Shown here one piece after another: positions 1 to 12,431 of a stretch of 64,000 nt of DNA. The first letter of the stretch is position 1; each line of letters begins with the position of its first letter. The notes under the pieces are model-generated. The model had not been told where the DNA came from. It did no database searches and saw only the letters and a list, made by a program, of their open reading frames with translations. Made by a program: the position numbers and the translations under genes. This stretch comes from Mangifera indica (Eukaryota > Streptophyta > Magnoliopsida > Sapindales > Anacardiaceae): the NCBI RefSeq assembly GCF_011075055.1, contig NC_058150.1, positions 1,922,001 through 1,986,000 on the forward strand, in the 5' to 3' direction.

Positions 1-463
1 ACTTAGACTTATAAAAATTCTCATTCATAAACTTTGGATTAATATATACACTACGCGGCATGGTCAATGCTAAAATCCAAAGCCAATCACTGTATCGGCA
101 TTACCAAAATTATTGCCAGAAATCTAGTAGCATTTTCACTAATAGAGACTAAAAGTAGTGGCAAATTATTAAGTATAGCTACTTTTTGTTTCTTTTTCTT
201 GTTTTTTCTCCTTACATGTAGAATAGTATGTTTTCTTCATTATATTATTTAGTTCTAGGGATAATTAATTATATATGTAAATGGTATTTTAGATATTTGA
301 AGGAGTAAATAGTTGGGCGTCAAAGCCAAAGTTGCAGTTTGTTTTTGTATGCAGAGAATGACTGATTGGAAGAGGAAGTTATTACATTAATATTGTCAAT
401 CTTACTAAAATCCAACTGCTTGCTACTGAATTTTGTAATATACCTCCACCTTAGCCCATCCCC

Positions 464-470
464 TATTTAA
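464..470 (+). promoter_or_regulatory. Probable TATA element of the zinc-finger gene
   Basis: TATTTAA lies about 70 bp before the start codon at 538, in a short CT/AC-rich leader. This spacing is normal for a plant TATA box. The rest of bases 1-537 holds no gene I can support. Confidence 0.5.
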
Positions 471-537
471 CCCATTTCCCCATTTCATTCCACATCACCT
501 TTCTATCACCATTTATCTTAAATGTTTCACTAGTACC

Positions 538-1248
538 ATGGCTACTGACCTTGGCCTTCTTTCATTGACCCAGATTCAAAAATTAGCTCAAAATCAACCA
601 CAAAACCCTAACTTTTCTTCAGGTGATAGTTCTTGGATGTTGAACCCTAAGCAACCTTCTCAGGAAGATGATGATTCATGGGAGGTTAGGGCGTTTGCTG
701 AAGACACAGGTAATATAATGGGCACCACTTGGCCTCCGAGGTCTTATACTTGCACCTTTTGTAGAAGGGAATTCCGGTCAGCTCAAGCCCTAGGCGGCCA
801 CATGAATGTACACCGCCGTGACCGCGCTCGCCTCCACCAAACACAGCCGGGTTCAATCAATCTTTCCTCTTCATCATCTTCTACTTCTTCATCGACATTG
901 ATAATTCCAACTCAAGAGTTTGCTTCAAATGGTGGATTATGTCTACTCTACCAATTGCCTAACCCTAATGGGGTTTTCACTCCCACAGCATTGACTGCAT
1001 GTGCCGTTGACTCGCCTTCGACTCTTCTCTCTATCTCGCCGTATCCCTCCACCAACTTGATAGCGGCGCCGTCGATAAATTTCCCAGTAACGCCACAAGT
1101 GCTAAATTCTTCTTACTCGAGCAAAGATCCATCAGGCTCTATCGACAACGGCAATAATGTGAAGGAGAACTGCAACAGCTACAACGATTCGGAAATCGAA
1201 GAGCTTGATCTAGAGCTTCGGCTAGGGCACGGACCAACACCATCGTGA
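538..1248 (+). CDS. SUPERMAN-type single C2H2 zinc-finger transcriptional repressor
   Basis: Intronless gene of 236 residues, probably a nuclear DNA-binding repressor. One zinc finger spans about residues 70-92, with ligands C72, C75, H88 and H92 and the plant-specific QALGGH core at 83-88. It is preceded by WPPRSYTC and followed by the basic stretch [10 protein letters not shown], the arrangement of the SUPERMAN/RABBIT EARS/ZFP10-11 group. The middle is Ser/Thr/Pro-rich. The C-terminus carries an EAR-type repression motif, LDLELRL at 223-229, as in that family. The start is the first ATG after a TATA-like element. Length and single-exon structure fit the family. Arabidopsis has a comparable gene (At4g17810, from memory) near the deacetylase and BCM2 genes, as here. 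Which SUPERMAN-like subgroup it belongs to cannot be settled by eye. Confidence 0.92.
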   Translation: MATDLGLLSLTQIQKLAQNQPQNPNFSSGDSSWMLNPKQPSQEDDDSWEVRAFAEDTGNIMGTTWPPRSYTCTFCRREFRSAQALGGHMNVHRRDRARLHQTQPGSINLSSSSSSTSSSTLIIPTQEFASNGGLCLLYQLPNPNGVFTPTALTACAVDSPSTLLSISPYPSTNLIAAPSINFPVTPQVLNSSYSSKDPSGSIDNGNNVKENCNSYNDSEIEELDLELRLGHGPTPS

Positions 1249-2246
1249 CAACAAATAAACAAGAAATTACATTGTGTGAGTTCGATTTCTTCATTTGCAG
1301 TTTGAGAAAAAAGAGTGTCATTGATAGACTTGTGTGAGATTTTTTTGGTTCTTTTGAAAGTAAAACGCTTGATTGTTTCATTAGTATATCAGTTTGTGTG
1401 ATGCAAGGTGCTTGGAGATGGAGGCAAAAGGAGAAGAAACAAGACTGAAACTCTTAAAAGCATCTAGTAATTAATTACCTTCAAAGAAAAAAAAAAACAA
1501 GATTTGTTTATTTTTAAGAAGAATTAATAAAAGAAGATTAGGGTTTGAGTGAGACTGGTAAAGTTATTAGCAGTGCAGTGTCATTTTCTGCTACAGATTT
1601 CTGATTAAAGCATGTCTCTGGGCATATATTTCCGTGGGGATATGTTATATATATCTATCACGTATAATGCTAATGGAAAACACCTGTTTGCAGAAACTAC
1701 AGAAATGCCATTTTCTTCTTTGAAAGAAACCTCTCCTTATATATAGCAGATATATATTTCAAGCTCTATACACTCCATTGAATCAATATCTTATATAATT
1801 TAAGTGGGAAGAGAGAGATAATGAAATGAAAATAATGGAAGTGATGTTTGATTTCAAAAGGAACAAATGAGTGAGCCCATTCCGACTGTGGAAGTCCAAG
1901 GCTTGCTCAGAGAAGAAAATTCTGTTCACACAATCAAGCCAAAATCAGTTCATTATATCTCCTTGGGATTTGGGTAGTTTGAGATGAACATAAATACAAA
2001 AGTTGTGGACAATAATAGAAGAGGTGATTCTGGTGAAAGCGAGATGTCGACACCGGGTTAAGGTGAATATTGATGATTGAATTATAAAAAAGATTTTTAT
2101 TTAAAGATTTTCATTCTTGTTAAATAATGTGTATAATGATTTAGGGTTTATAATTACCTTAATTTCAATATGGTATGTGTTTCTAATTAATAATACATAA
2201 AAGAATTATTGCCATTTTTTTGAATTTTAATTTACTTGTTCAATAA

Positions 2247-2250
<4 letters not shown>
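1249..2250. other. Intergenic, 3' flank of the zinc-finger gene
   Basis: AT-rich sequence with no convincing ORF or RNA gene. Short reading frames here are shadows. The first 200-300 bp are presumably the 3' UTR of the upstream gene. Confidence 0.5.

Positions 2251-2322
<72 letters not shown>
2251..2322. repeat. (TA)n microsatellite
   Basis: About 36 uninterrupted TA units, immediately before two MITE-like repeat copies. Confidence 0.97.
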
Positions 2323-2324
<2 letters not shown>

Positions 2325-2630
2325 TTATATAAATGAGTAACATTGAATTAAGAATAAAATAACACATAATCACTTAATGACATATCATTTATGTTATCAT
2401 TTTGTGTACTTAAAATATGTATATATAGCATTGTTCTTTGTTCGTTTTGCAAACAAGCTTAAATTTGAGCCACATGATGTATCATCATATGAGTGAGTGA
2501 TATCAAATTAAAGATAAAATAATACTCAATTATATGATGATACATCATCTATTTATTCATTTTATGTACTCAAATGTGTATATATAAAATTATTTTTTGT
2601 TCATTTTGCAAAGAGGGCTAAATTTGAGTT
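2325..2630. repeat. Two tandem degenerate copies of a dispersed AT-rich MITE-like family
   Basis: Two units of about 150 bp follow one another. Each contains a block reading roughly 'aattaa(g)gataaaataa', a 'tgatgacatatcat'-like stretch, then 'tgtacttaaaatatgtatatata', and each ends in 'gttcattttgcaaa' followed by 'taaatttgag'. The same core recurs near 4.3, 9.7-9.9 and 53.7-54.0 kb, so this is a dispersed family and not a local duplication alone. Confidence 0.7.
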
Positions 2631-2980
2631 GAATTAATTTGGTCTTGAATCAAATAAGTTAAACGTGAGTTGGGATAGTGTTGCTCATGTTCAAGTTAAG
2701 TCAATTCGATTTAAGCAAGTGATTAATAGATTTATCTTTTTTAATTTTTCTTTTTCTTTAGTGGTTATTCTTCTTTTTCAGTGACAATTGATTTTCTTAT
2801 TTAACGTTTTTTAATGGCTTTTTCAATGGTTTCGAGGTAGCCTACATTTAGACTCGGATTGTTTTGAATACTCTCTTATTTGCAAAGAGAGGGGCAAATG
2901 GTCTGGGAGAGAATTTGCTGATTAATATGTTCAAATAGATAGACATTTATAATGCATTTTATTAGTATATAGCTGGCGAG

Positions 2981-3857
2981 TAGGGATGACAATTTGGGTC
3001 CGACTTTAGGGGCTCTGACCCTAACGGGGAGGGGATTCTCTGATAAAAACAAAGAAAGGGGCGGGGATGGGGACGAAAAAAATCTCCGTGATCAGGGACG
3101 GACCGAGGATGGAGATATATATGTCCCCGCCCTCCCCTCCCCTCCCAGCCCCGCCCGATCCCTAGCCCACCCCACCCCCCCCCCCCCCAAATCTAATATA
3201 TTAATATAATAATTTCTGAACTATTAAATTCTAGAAACTTTTACATTATGATTTATTAAAACTATAACTTTAATTTTACTAATTTTTGAATAATCAATTA
3301 TCAACTTTTACTAATTTCTGAACTATTAATCTAATATATTAAAAAAACCCCAGAATCTTATTATCATAAAATGCAAATGCACCAAATTAATTCTATTTCA
3401 ACTTCAAAACTCAGTCAATCAATTCACCAGGTTTTACAAAAAAAAAAACAAATTATAAACTTGATAAAATCAATTGAAGTGAATGAAAAGTGTTAAATTT
3501 AATGTTATTACAAAATTACCCTAAATCACATACATGAAGAGCTACTAATGAAAAGATTGATTATTACATATTGTTAGATTTTGTGAAAACTTTGTATTTG
3601 AACTAAAATAAAAATAAATATTTTGTAGCTCTTGTAGCAAGTGATATTTTGGGAAAATATGATTTATTTTATTTATTGAAATACAAAAAGAAATTAAAAT
3701 TTATATTTACTGGTACGGAGAGGAGATTTTTTCCCGCGGGGACGGGGCAAGGATAGGGAGAAGATTTTCTCTGCGGGGACGGAGAGAGGATGAGAAGGAG
3801 ATTTTTCTTCGCGATAAGGGGACGGGGATTAATATCCCCTCCCTATTGTCATCCCTA
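2981..3857. mobile_element. Non-autonomous hAT-like element with 8-bp target duplication
   Basis: The ends are TAGGGATGACAAT on the left and its exact inverse ATTGTCATCCCTA on the right, flanked by the direct repeat CTGGCGAG (2973-2980 and 3858-3865). An 8-bp duplication and a TAGGG-type terminus are typical of hAT transposons. The sub-terminal parts are GC-rich with repeated 'ggggacgggg'-like motifs on both sides, while the centre is AT-rich. It also holds a C-run near 3174-3188. No transposase is encoded in its 877 bp, so it would depend on a relative elsewhere. The reading frame at 2994-3209 belongs to this repeat and is not a gene. Confidence 0.85.
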
Positions 3858-4214
3858 CTGGCGAGTATTGATGTCACCAAAAGGGGCGTTTAGTTCATCA
3901 TTCGAATTTTCTTAAAACTACTATAAATAAGCTTATGCTTAGAATTGTATGGAAAATATTAATGTTGAAGACCCTGAACTAAACATTACAGATGATTTCA
4001 TACATCCTTCAAAAAAAAAAAAAACGTTTTCCTTGAATGCCTTGTACGGTTTATATTTTATTAGGGATAATACTCTCGGACTCTTGTTCCTTGTTACAGT
4101 TGCACTTCTGATGGAAATGTCGAATGAGTATATAATGAGGTTCAAATTTATTAGAAATTGGAGTCGGTTTAATAAGTACTGTTTATTTTTTTGGCTTAAA
4201 AATGAAAATTATAT

Positions 4215-4410
4215 GTCATGTCTATATAAAATTATACGTATCCACTTTAAATACATAAATAGATATATATTTAATATATGTTATTATGTAATTAGGTGAT
4301 TTTAAATTAAGAATAAAATAATATTTAATCACATAATGACATATATAAATGTGTACTCATTTATATATTCAAAATAAGTACATACAATATTACTTCTTAG
4401 TATATATAGT
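4215..4410. repeat. Single copy of the dispersed AT-rich MITE-like family
   Basis: Contains 'gtaattaggtgattttaaa', 'gaataaaataatatttaatcacataatgaca' split over the core, and a 'tattcaaaataagtaca' end. It shares these with the copy nested at 9.70-9.89 kb. Target duplications are not clear. Confidence 0.6.
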
Positions 4411-4457
4411 TTGATAATATATATTATTAATGCAATAAAACTACATAGAGCAAAAGC

Positions 4458-4990
4458 TTAATTAGCTTCTGCTAGAGTTATTCTCTCATTAGTTGAATCC
4501 AACCTAGAAAAAAAATGAACCCCAATAGCATCATTTTCTGAACCTATTCTGTCAACAATGAAATTTATCAACTCTCCTTCAATGATTATTTGACCACTTA
4601 ACACTAATGAATCATAAACTTCTTTCATTTGTCTAACATAATCATGAATTGTTAGATTCCCTTTCTTAAGTGTTTGTAGAGTCAACTTCAATTCCATGAC
4701 TCTTACCTTTGATTCTAAAACGCAATGGCTTTGAAGAGTACCCCAAATTTCCAAAGCAGTGGTACACTTTGAAATATAACCAAACAAAGATTCAGATATC
4801 AATACAAACAACTAACTCATTAATAGTCTATCATATTTCTTCCAATTCGAGAAATTAGGGTTTGTTTTAACCAAACTTGTTCCTAAATCATCTTTAACCA
4901 TAACAAAAAGAGAAGGTAACGACATAAAACCAGTAAGATGATTTTCAATTTCATAAGTACCGATAGAAAATAATACTTGAACTCTCCTAT
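4458..4990 (-). pseudogene. Ty1/Copia retrotransposon gag fragment
   Basis: Read on the minus strand, the stretch 4811-4458 resembles the UBN2/gag region of plant Copia polyproteins: SLFGYISKCTTALEIWGTL, then LKKGNLTIHDYVRQMKEVYD and a segment ending STNERITLAEAN. Upstream (to about 4990) lies recognisable gag N-terminal sequence interrupted by an in-frame stop, just before the 4811 frame opens. No protease, integrase, reverse transcriptase or LTR is visible nearby. It is therefore a broken, isolated remnant with no expected activity. Confidence 0.8.
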
Positions 4991-7900
4991 AGCATAAATA
5001 TTTTTTGGTAAGTTTAGGACTTACAGAAATCTAGGAAAGAAAACATTGATAATATTTTTTGTTAAGTGAAGCTATGTTGTTCATCATTAAATTAATCTTT
5101 TGTTAGTTATGAATGTGTAGTACTTACTGGTCAATTGCCTAATTATATTATTTTTAATAAATTATTCCCTACCCTGAAAAAACTTAATAGAAATTTGAAA
5201 AATACAGCATTAAACGAATTTAAAACTTGTATTAATCATGGTGGGATAATAACTAGGTCCAGAGAAAGCTGGTGACTATAATGAAAGATAATATAAAGCA
5301 ATTATTGCAAACATAACTTGCGACGAAGAGAAGAGAAAGAATTACTCGTTGTTGCAGGATAAAAATTTAGAAGAAACTAAGCAAAGTACTTTACAGAGGG
5401 ACCAAGAAATCTAGTTTGAGGCGCTGGTCGCACATATATATTTTAACTTAAACAAGGGATAACTTTGGATGTGATCGATGATAATAAAATCTTAGGAGCC
5501 TCTCTGCCTTGGAATTCGCCCGATTGGGAGGGAAGTGAAGTGGTCCCTCTCCCTCGTTTGACATTGTAAAATCAGATGTTTGAAGTTTTTAATTTCTTTC
5601 ATAATCTTTTAATTAAATATTAAATATGATCAAAGTTCTTGATGATCCATGATGAAGTTCTCAGATAACAAGACTATTATGTGTATAAGTGGTAAAGAAT
5701 TATACATGTTTGAATCCTTCATTGGACTATTTCTATTTAATATGTCTCTGTAGGCTATTCTATTATTTTATCATACCAATATCCAGTCCGCTTCGCTTCA
5801 GAAGGTTTCTACTATTATACAGAGAGGAGTTAAATGTGGTTAAGCTACAGCTCTTGGTGGGTTGAAATGTTACAATTTCATCATCCGGATTGACAGCAAA
5901 AACTTTCATGGAAATGACTCGAAGAATTTGAGTTGCATGAAGCAGTTCTGATGAAATTGTGAGAAGGAAAATGAATGCATTGTCGAAAATATAAATTGAG
6001 TTTATAAGTGTGAAGATTGAAACTCATATTACATAAAATCAATTAGTTTGTATTAAAATTCAATCTACATAGTTATATATCACTCTCTTATATTTTATTT
6101 ATTAGATGTAAGACTCTCTTTCTTTCCTTTTTATTTGAGTCTCCAACAAATTACCAACAAATTACTGAAGAAGTGTTTATTCGGGACCCTGGAAGTAATG
6201 AGTTTCAACTTTTGCATCTATCTGACTGGTGTAGTTGGGAATGTTTGCTTTGTATCTTTATTTTTGTCTAAAGAGGAACAAAATGTGCATTAATAGCAAG
6301 TTTGCAGAGTAGAACTACATGTGCAGAAGTGATTAATCGTCCAAAAGAACGGACACAAGCCGATCGACTATGCTTTCTGGTGTAATCGTACAGGAAAAAG
6401 ATAGAAGAGATGCACGAATTTAAAAGCTGCTAATGACTGCTCATCACCAAACTTCTGCCTTTCTTCATCTGATAAAAGTAAATTTCGTATAAAGTTGACA
6501 GCAAACGTGGGGTTCGACAGAAATAAAGAACATGACTGTCATATTTCCTAGCCATTAATGGAAGATTTTGACCTGTTTAAAATTAGTTTCCTGTTTAGGA
6601 GCTTCTCTTTACTCAGCTAGAGAGAAAGATAACTTCTGTTTTTTTTTTGGGGGGGTTAAGTAGATGAGCTTCTTTGTCTCTCTATAAAAAAGTGAGTCTC
6701 TAATTTTTTTTTTTAAAATTTTCATATTGGATCATTTATTTCCTCCATCTTTTAGATCTAATATATCCACTTAACCTTTTTAGTATGCTTAACCCAGAAA
6801 ATCGACATCACCGATGTCTTTAGTCTTCCCTGAACAACTTTCACATACACAAAGCAAAAACAAAACAGATAACCCAGGAAGACCACCAAGTGAACGATAA
6901 AATACCTCCAAGAAACTCCAAAATCTGCCACCACTCAACTAGCAAAATTTTCAAAAAAGTATCCCAACGTCCACACCTAGAATAAAACATGCCGAAATCT
7001 AAAACCAAACAAAAGGTAATTATAACTTTCACAAATAATCAATACTAATTACAAAAAGAAAGAAAAAAAAAAACATAAAAACATCATGCTTGAGGCAAGA
7101 TAATCTGATTCATGCAGCCAAACCGTGAGGCGAGGTAACCACAGCTGCTCAGATATGGCATTAAAAGAAGAGTTTTAAAGGAAAACAATAAAGAAGAAGA
7201 ATAGGCATCAGAAGGAGAGTTTTCTTATAAAAAAAATTAAAGAAGAAGAAGATTGATGGGTTTCTTTGGTGCAGAAGAAGAGTTTTGAAAAAAAAAAAAA
7301 AAGGACGATAAAATGGGTTGGGTGTGCATGAGAAGAAAGAAAAAAATTGAAAGTGGAGAGAAGATTTTGTGTGTTCTGTTAATAGGATATTAGAAGAGGA
7401 AGGTTGTCGGCTAGAGATGCAATTCTGGCCATGACAAGATTTTGTGGCCATGGCGAAATTTTTTCATTAACATTATTAGATTTTAAGTGAAAATGTGTGA
7501 TTTATACATTTAATAAGCCAAAGAGTGAATGTTTAAGCAAAGGAAGAGCTTAAAGAGATTTGACATGTTAGCCACAAGATCATGGACACAAAACTAATAC
7601 TATGACATTATAATTTTTTAAGTAGAGAATGTGACATTTGAATGTCTGTTTTGGATGGTTAATGAGGTTTTATGATGATCAGAAATGATTTTGATCATAT
7701 ATATAAAGACTGTAAAATAATACAAAAAGAAAAAAGATGGATAATTTACACCAGTCCGTAGTAGAATGTACCAACAAGAAAATTTGCTTGTTTCGGATTC
7801 TATGAATATGTATAGCGAGATGTAAAAGCTCTTCAACTGTAACTTCATACTATTACCATTTATTTTTCGTTTGTTTGAAACTGTTGATAGAGATCCAAAC

Positions 7901-8632
7901 TAGGGTTTTCCAAGAAATGCTCATCCACAAGGAGGAGTTGTCTGGGGGACACATTTCTTCTGACCTTTGCCTGGCCTTCTGCGAAAATACTGTCTTACTC
8001 TTACTGAATCTGTGTGAGTATTGTTTTAATTTCCAAGCTCAATATTCATGAATTTGTCATCAACATTTAACCTTACCCTGTCGTGGACCCCTGCAACATC
8101 CGTAGCTTGCAGAAGAGCCAGCTAATAAGAGTGAACATTTATCAGTCGCCTGAAATGATTTTAAGAACTACTTGCCATTGCAATGCCAGAGGAAGCTTGG
8201 TCCCCTCTCCTCTCTCTCTCTTTCTTTCAAGGCGTGTAAAATTTTACCCTCTTCTGCTTTCTGTTTAAGGCTGAAAGCCCTAATTCAAGATTTGATAGAT
8301 ATACAAATGCTGATTTAAGTAAACCCTTTTGGTGCTGACATGCAGATGCAATATCAGTGGTGAGTAGAAATCGACCAAGATTCGAAGTAAAAGCGAGAAA
8401 TCGAGGAATAGTCGCGGTCAATGCATGAGGCTCTTATTCTCAAGTCTCAATCAAATCATTGCATGCCCTTTCTCTCTCTTATCTTTATTTTCATATTTCG
8501 TTTTTCATATTCTTTCAAGAGCCTTCAATTTCAGCCCTCATTATCTCTCTTCACAATCTGCGTTATTAATAGTGACAGTTCCCCTAAGTGCTGCATATCC
8601 TCTCTCTCTCTCCCTCGTCTTTTTGCAATTTT
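4991..8632. other. Intergenic DNA without a supported gene
   Basis: AT-rich with short poly-A/T and CT-rich tracts. None of the short frames shows codon-like conservation or a domain. I see no RNA gene. Confidence 0.5.
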
Positions 8633-9106
8633 TTTCCCTAGAAACCCAGCCGGAATCAGAATGCTCTTCGAGAATGAATTAATAATGTTGTATAAGTGAG
8701 ATCTTAAATTTAGTTATTAATTTTATAATAATTAAATAAATTAATGAAAATTTTAATTTTAAAATATTATTAAAAATATATAAATCTATATTTTCTTATA
8801 TATAAAACTTTCTCTTTTTATATATTTTCAAATTTTCATTCATGTGTCATCTTATTAATGATTTAAATCTTCTTTAAAATCACAGTTAATTGCCAACCCA
8901 TTAAAATTATGTACCAAGATAAGTGAAAAATTAATTTATTTATTATTTATCCATAATGACTTTTATTTGGTTTAGTGTAAAATAGTGTTTATTATTTGTT
9001 TGAAATTATGAGAATCAATTATATTTATCATTTTTTATCACCAACACCATCAGTCTTTCTAAAAAAATTTCATTTTTATGCTCACCAACTATATTATCGT
9101 CCAACT

Positions 9107-9214
9107 AATGATTAGTGGTGTTGATAGCGAAGATTATAGTAAAACCGTTTTCGTCACTACATAGTGACGGAAACGGTTTTACTATAATCTTCGCTATCAA
9201 CACCACTAATCATT
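9107..9214. repeat. Near-perfect 108-bp hairpin palindrome in the copy 1 promoter
   Basis: Two 54-bp arms beginning 'aatgattagtggtgttgata' and ending with its inverse meet at 9160/9161, with about two mismatches. Copies 2 and 3 have only one of the arms at this place, next to a short natural palindrome 'cactatatagtg'. The other arm was therefore gained in copy 1. Confidence 0.93.
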
Positions 9215-9288
9215 ATTTTCACAAACCTATCACTCTTCTCAAGTGAGCCCAACTATCAATCATCTCTATCACTAGCACTCACCATTTA

Positions 9289-9962
9289 GGAGATGTTTGA
9301 TTTGAGTAATATTTTATTACCAAAATAGAAAGATTACTTTGAAAATAGATTACTTAGAATAGTATTGAGTATAAATGATTACTATGTTTGATAAAATTTG
9401 ATAGGTATAAATAATTATTGTATTTGGTTAAAGGTAATAAAATATTACTAATAAATTATTTTACTTAAATGCATTTGAATATAATTATTTTTAAATATTT
9501 TTTATATTATTTGTCATATTAATTAAAAATAAATTTATTTTTGTCTCAAAAAATTAATAAATAATAATATAATTATAACAAAATCAAGATTACCTTGGTA
9601 ATATTTAAATACCTAAGGTAAATGTGGTAATCAGATTATCATCTATATTACTTGTCATGTCAGCATTAGTAATATAAGATTACTGTAATATTTTATTATG
9701 AGCAATGCTATATGTACCTTTTTTTTTTTTACACAATTCATGTACACAATGGTGTGTCATTATGTAATTAGGTGATTTTAAAACATGTGTCATCATATAA
9801 TAAAGAAACATCCAATCACATGATAACACCACATCTGTGTACACAAATTGTATATCAAAAATGGGTACACATAGTTTTATTGTTTTATTATTGACAAACC
9901 AAACAAGAGAATAAAAGATAGATTACCAAGGTAATCTTCAAAAACTAAAACCAAACGGCCCC
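9289..9962. mobile_element. PIF/Harbinger-like (Tourist-type) MITE inserted only in copy 1
   Basis: Imperfect inverted termini GGAGATGTTTGATTT and GGGGCCGTTTGGTTT (inverse of the right end) are flanked by TTA on both sides (9286-9288 and 9963-9965). Copies 2 and 3 carry the empty site with a single TTA. The GGG..GTTTGGTTT terminus and 3-bp TTA duplication are characteristic of PIF/Harbinger MITEs. The 674 bp encode nothing. A second repeat is nested inside at about 9700-9888. Confidence 0.85.
9700..9888. repeat. Dispersed AT-rich MITE-like family copy nested in the Harbinger MITE
   Basis: It begins 'gcaatgctatatgtacc' and ends with a roughly inverse 'gggtacacatagtttt', enclosing 'gtaattaggtgattttaaa' and 'aatcacatgataaca'. 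These termini make this the best-preserved member in the window and suggest that the family is a MITE with terminal inverted repeats. Confidence 0.65.
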
Positions 9963-10649
9963 TTAATTACAAAATTCTTGCATTGTCATTTTGATTACTA
10001 ATACCATCAATCATCTTTACCTTGAGATTTTATTGATCATGATAAATCTTTTTTTATAAAGTCACTAGTTGAATTCAATATATCATCTCATGAAAAGCTT
10101 TGGTGTTCAAAGTCCTCCCATCTCCAACACCCACAAATTTGGTGATCAATATCTTATCATTTTGGAACCTTAAAGGTACAATTTTGAAATATGTTTTCAA
10201 GCTCATAAGAGTAAAGCAACTAGAATATAGTAAAATGTGAGAAAAAGAGAGTAAAGAATATAGCATTTTCGTGATTTTAACGCAATTTGGCCGGAGTGAT
10301 GCGATTTGGTTAAAATCACATTGAGATCAGTGATTCTAACCAAATTGCTCCACCTTGAAAATGGGTTTTGTTAGCCAATTTTTATAAAACACGTTTTCAA
10401 AAGAGAAAAATAAAAGTAGGAAAGGAAAAGACAAAAAAAATTTAAAAGAAAAAGAAAAAGACCAAGCCATATGTCGACCATTCACTGGTTGGTGCTTTAG
10501 AAAATATTTTAAAATCGAATCCAACTCTTCCGAATCCGTCAACAGCAAAAGCAAAGGCAATCTATTCAAAGTAAAAACTTTTTTAACGCTCGACTCCACT
10601 CATCGACTTTAACCAAACCAAACCGTTGGTAGCGTAATTCAGTCTGCCA

Positions 10650-12431
10650 ATGGCTTCTCAACAAGTCAAAGAAAGTCTAGGCACTCTGAACAAGGACTCC
10701 TTCGTTGCCCTCCTCACCAATCTCATTGGAGAGTCCAAGTTTGTCCAAAACAACCCTCCAGAGTTGATCCCTCAAGAGGAAAGAGTGGTCAAACATGTGC
10801 TCGATGTTCTTCTTCCTTATAGCACGGCCAATGGAGGACCCTTGCTTGTTAACCACGTCACATATTCTCCCGGTAGAGGAAATCTTATTGTTGAGTATCC
10901 TGGAATTGAGCTCGGAAAGATCTTGTCTTTTGTTGGCATGCACATGGATGTTGTCACTGCTAATCCTAATGACTGGGTTTGTTTTTTTTTTGCTTTCGAT
11001 CTCTCTTTTCGTATTGCAGAATTGTGGGTTTGATTTAGATCCGTCTTTTACTGGGTTGTTTATATGTCAAAATGGTTTTTTTAAGTTTGAAATTTGTTGT
11101 GGGGAATTTAGAATTTTGTTTTAAAGTCTGCATAGAGAATTGTGAATTGTATTTATATAGGGATTAAATAGGTTACTGATGATTACGGGTAATCATATGA
11201 TTACCGTATGAGCAGGAATTTGATCCTTTTACATTGAGCATTGATGGGGAAAAGCTTCGCGGCCGTGGTACTACTGATTGTTTGGGACATGTTGCCCTTG
11301 TGACTGAGCTAATGAAGAGGCTGGGGGAGACTAAGCCGAAATTGAAGTCAACTGTGATGGCAGTTTTTATAGCTAATGAGGAGAACTCTGCCATAACAGG
11401 GGTTGGTGTCGATGCACTTGTGAAAGATCGGCTTCTTAACAAGTTGAAGGGAGGTCCTCTGTAAGTAATTGCTAGGACATAAATTCAGCTATTATTATTG
11501 AACTCTTATAATAAATATGAAACATCATTTTGAAATTCTACTTCTTTATTTAGTTTATTTTGTGTGTTAGTTGTCTGATATGATATTTTGTTGACAGTTA
11601 CTGGATTGACACAGCAGATAAACAGCCTTGCATTGGTACTGGAGGTATGATACCCTGGAAACTTCATGTGACTGGGAAGCTTTTTCACAGTGGTCTACCT
11701 CATAAGGTATGCCATTATAATATTTGTTGCCAATAGTTATCTTCTCACATCTTACCATGGTAGGAAATTGTTTGATGACTATATATTCTATGAAGTTTAA
11801 AAAGTTCTATTGGATTGTTTTTCTGGTTTTGGTTTAAACATTTTGAAAAATGGAGTAATCGGCAAAATATGCATGCTCACAGAGATGGAATGCAAATTCC
11901 CTTTTTTGATATGTAAATAAAATGAAACTGAAATGGGGAGACATCGTGCAATAAGTCAATGTATGCAAAATGTATTTCAGAAAATTTATACCAAAGTAAA
12001 ATACTGTTCTTAGTTGAAGCTCTCTGAGTGATGCTTTTATTTTACTGAGAAGAAACTATTGTTAGCAAAAATAAAATCTGAAACAGCATGATCAGAATGT
12101 ACACATCTATAATGTTATGGTTGTCATTGGACATCTGCAGGCTATAAATCCCTTGGAGCTAGCCATGGAGGCTCTAAAAGAAATCCAAACACGATTTTAC
12201 AGAGATTTTCCACCTCACCCAAAGGAGCAGGACTATGGGTTTGCAACACCTTCAACCATGAAACCAACCCAATGGCATTGTGAGTTGAAACTTGAAACTA
12301 GTAAGCTATTGAAGGAAAGAAATATCCTTTTATTTATAAAATTTATGTTCTTTATTGCAGATCCAGGAGGTGGTATCAATCAAATTCCTTTTGAGTGTAC
12401 AGTATCAGGAGATGTCAGGTTCAAAATTTAG
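10650..12431 (+). pseudogene. Truncated N-acetylornithine deacetylase gene, copy 1 (exons 1-5 only)
   Basis: Exons by homology with copy 3: 10650-10976, 11216-11460, 11598-11706, 12141-12279, 12361-12418. The frame is open through all five and encodes the M20 metallopeptidase metal-site motifs GMHMDVV and the ANEEN glutamates. The gene then stops: exons 6-10 are missing because the sequence inverts at 12503. If the donor after exon 5 is not used, translation ends at TAG 12429-12431, giving about 296 residues against 436 in copy 3. Without the C-terminal third of the catalytic domain it is unlikely to be an active enzyme. It keeps the same proximal promoter and leader as copy 3, so it may be transcribed. 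It converges on copy 2 with a 69-bp gap. Confidence 0.9.

Noticed and set aside
2994..3209. Proline-rich reading frame
   Set aside because: Lies wholly inside the hAT-like element; GC-rich sub-terminal repeats create it.
2973..3865. Mutator assignment of the 3-kb element (9-10-bp duplication)
   Set aside because: CTGGCGAGTA seems to be repeated for 10 bp, but its last two bases overlap the inverted terminus TAGGG on the left. An 8-bp duplication leaves both termini exact.
3949..4299. 116-codon frame
   Set aside because: Low-complexity AT-rich sequence partly inside the MITE-like copy; no domain and no codon signal.
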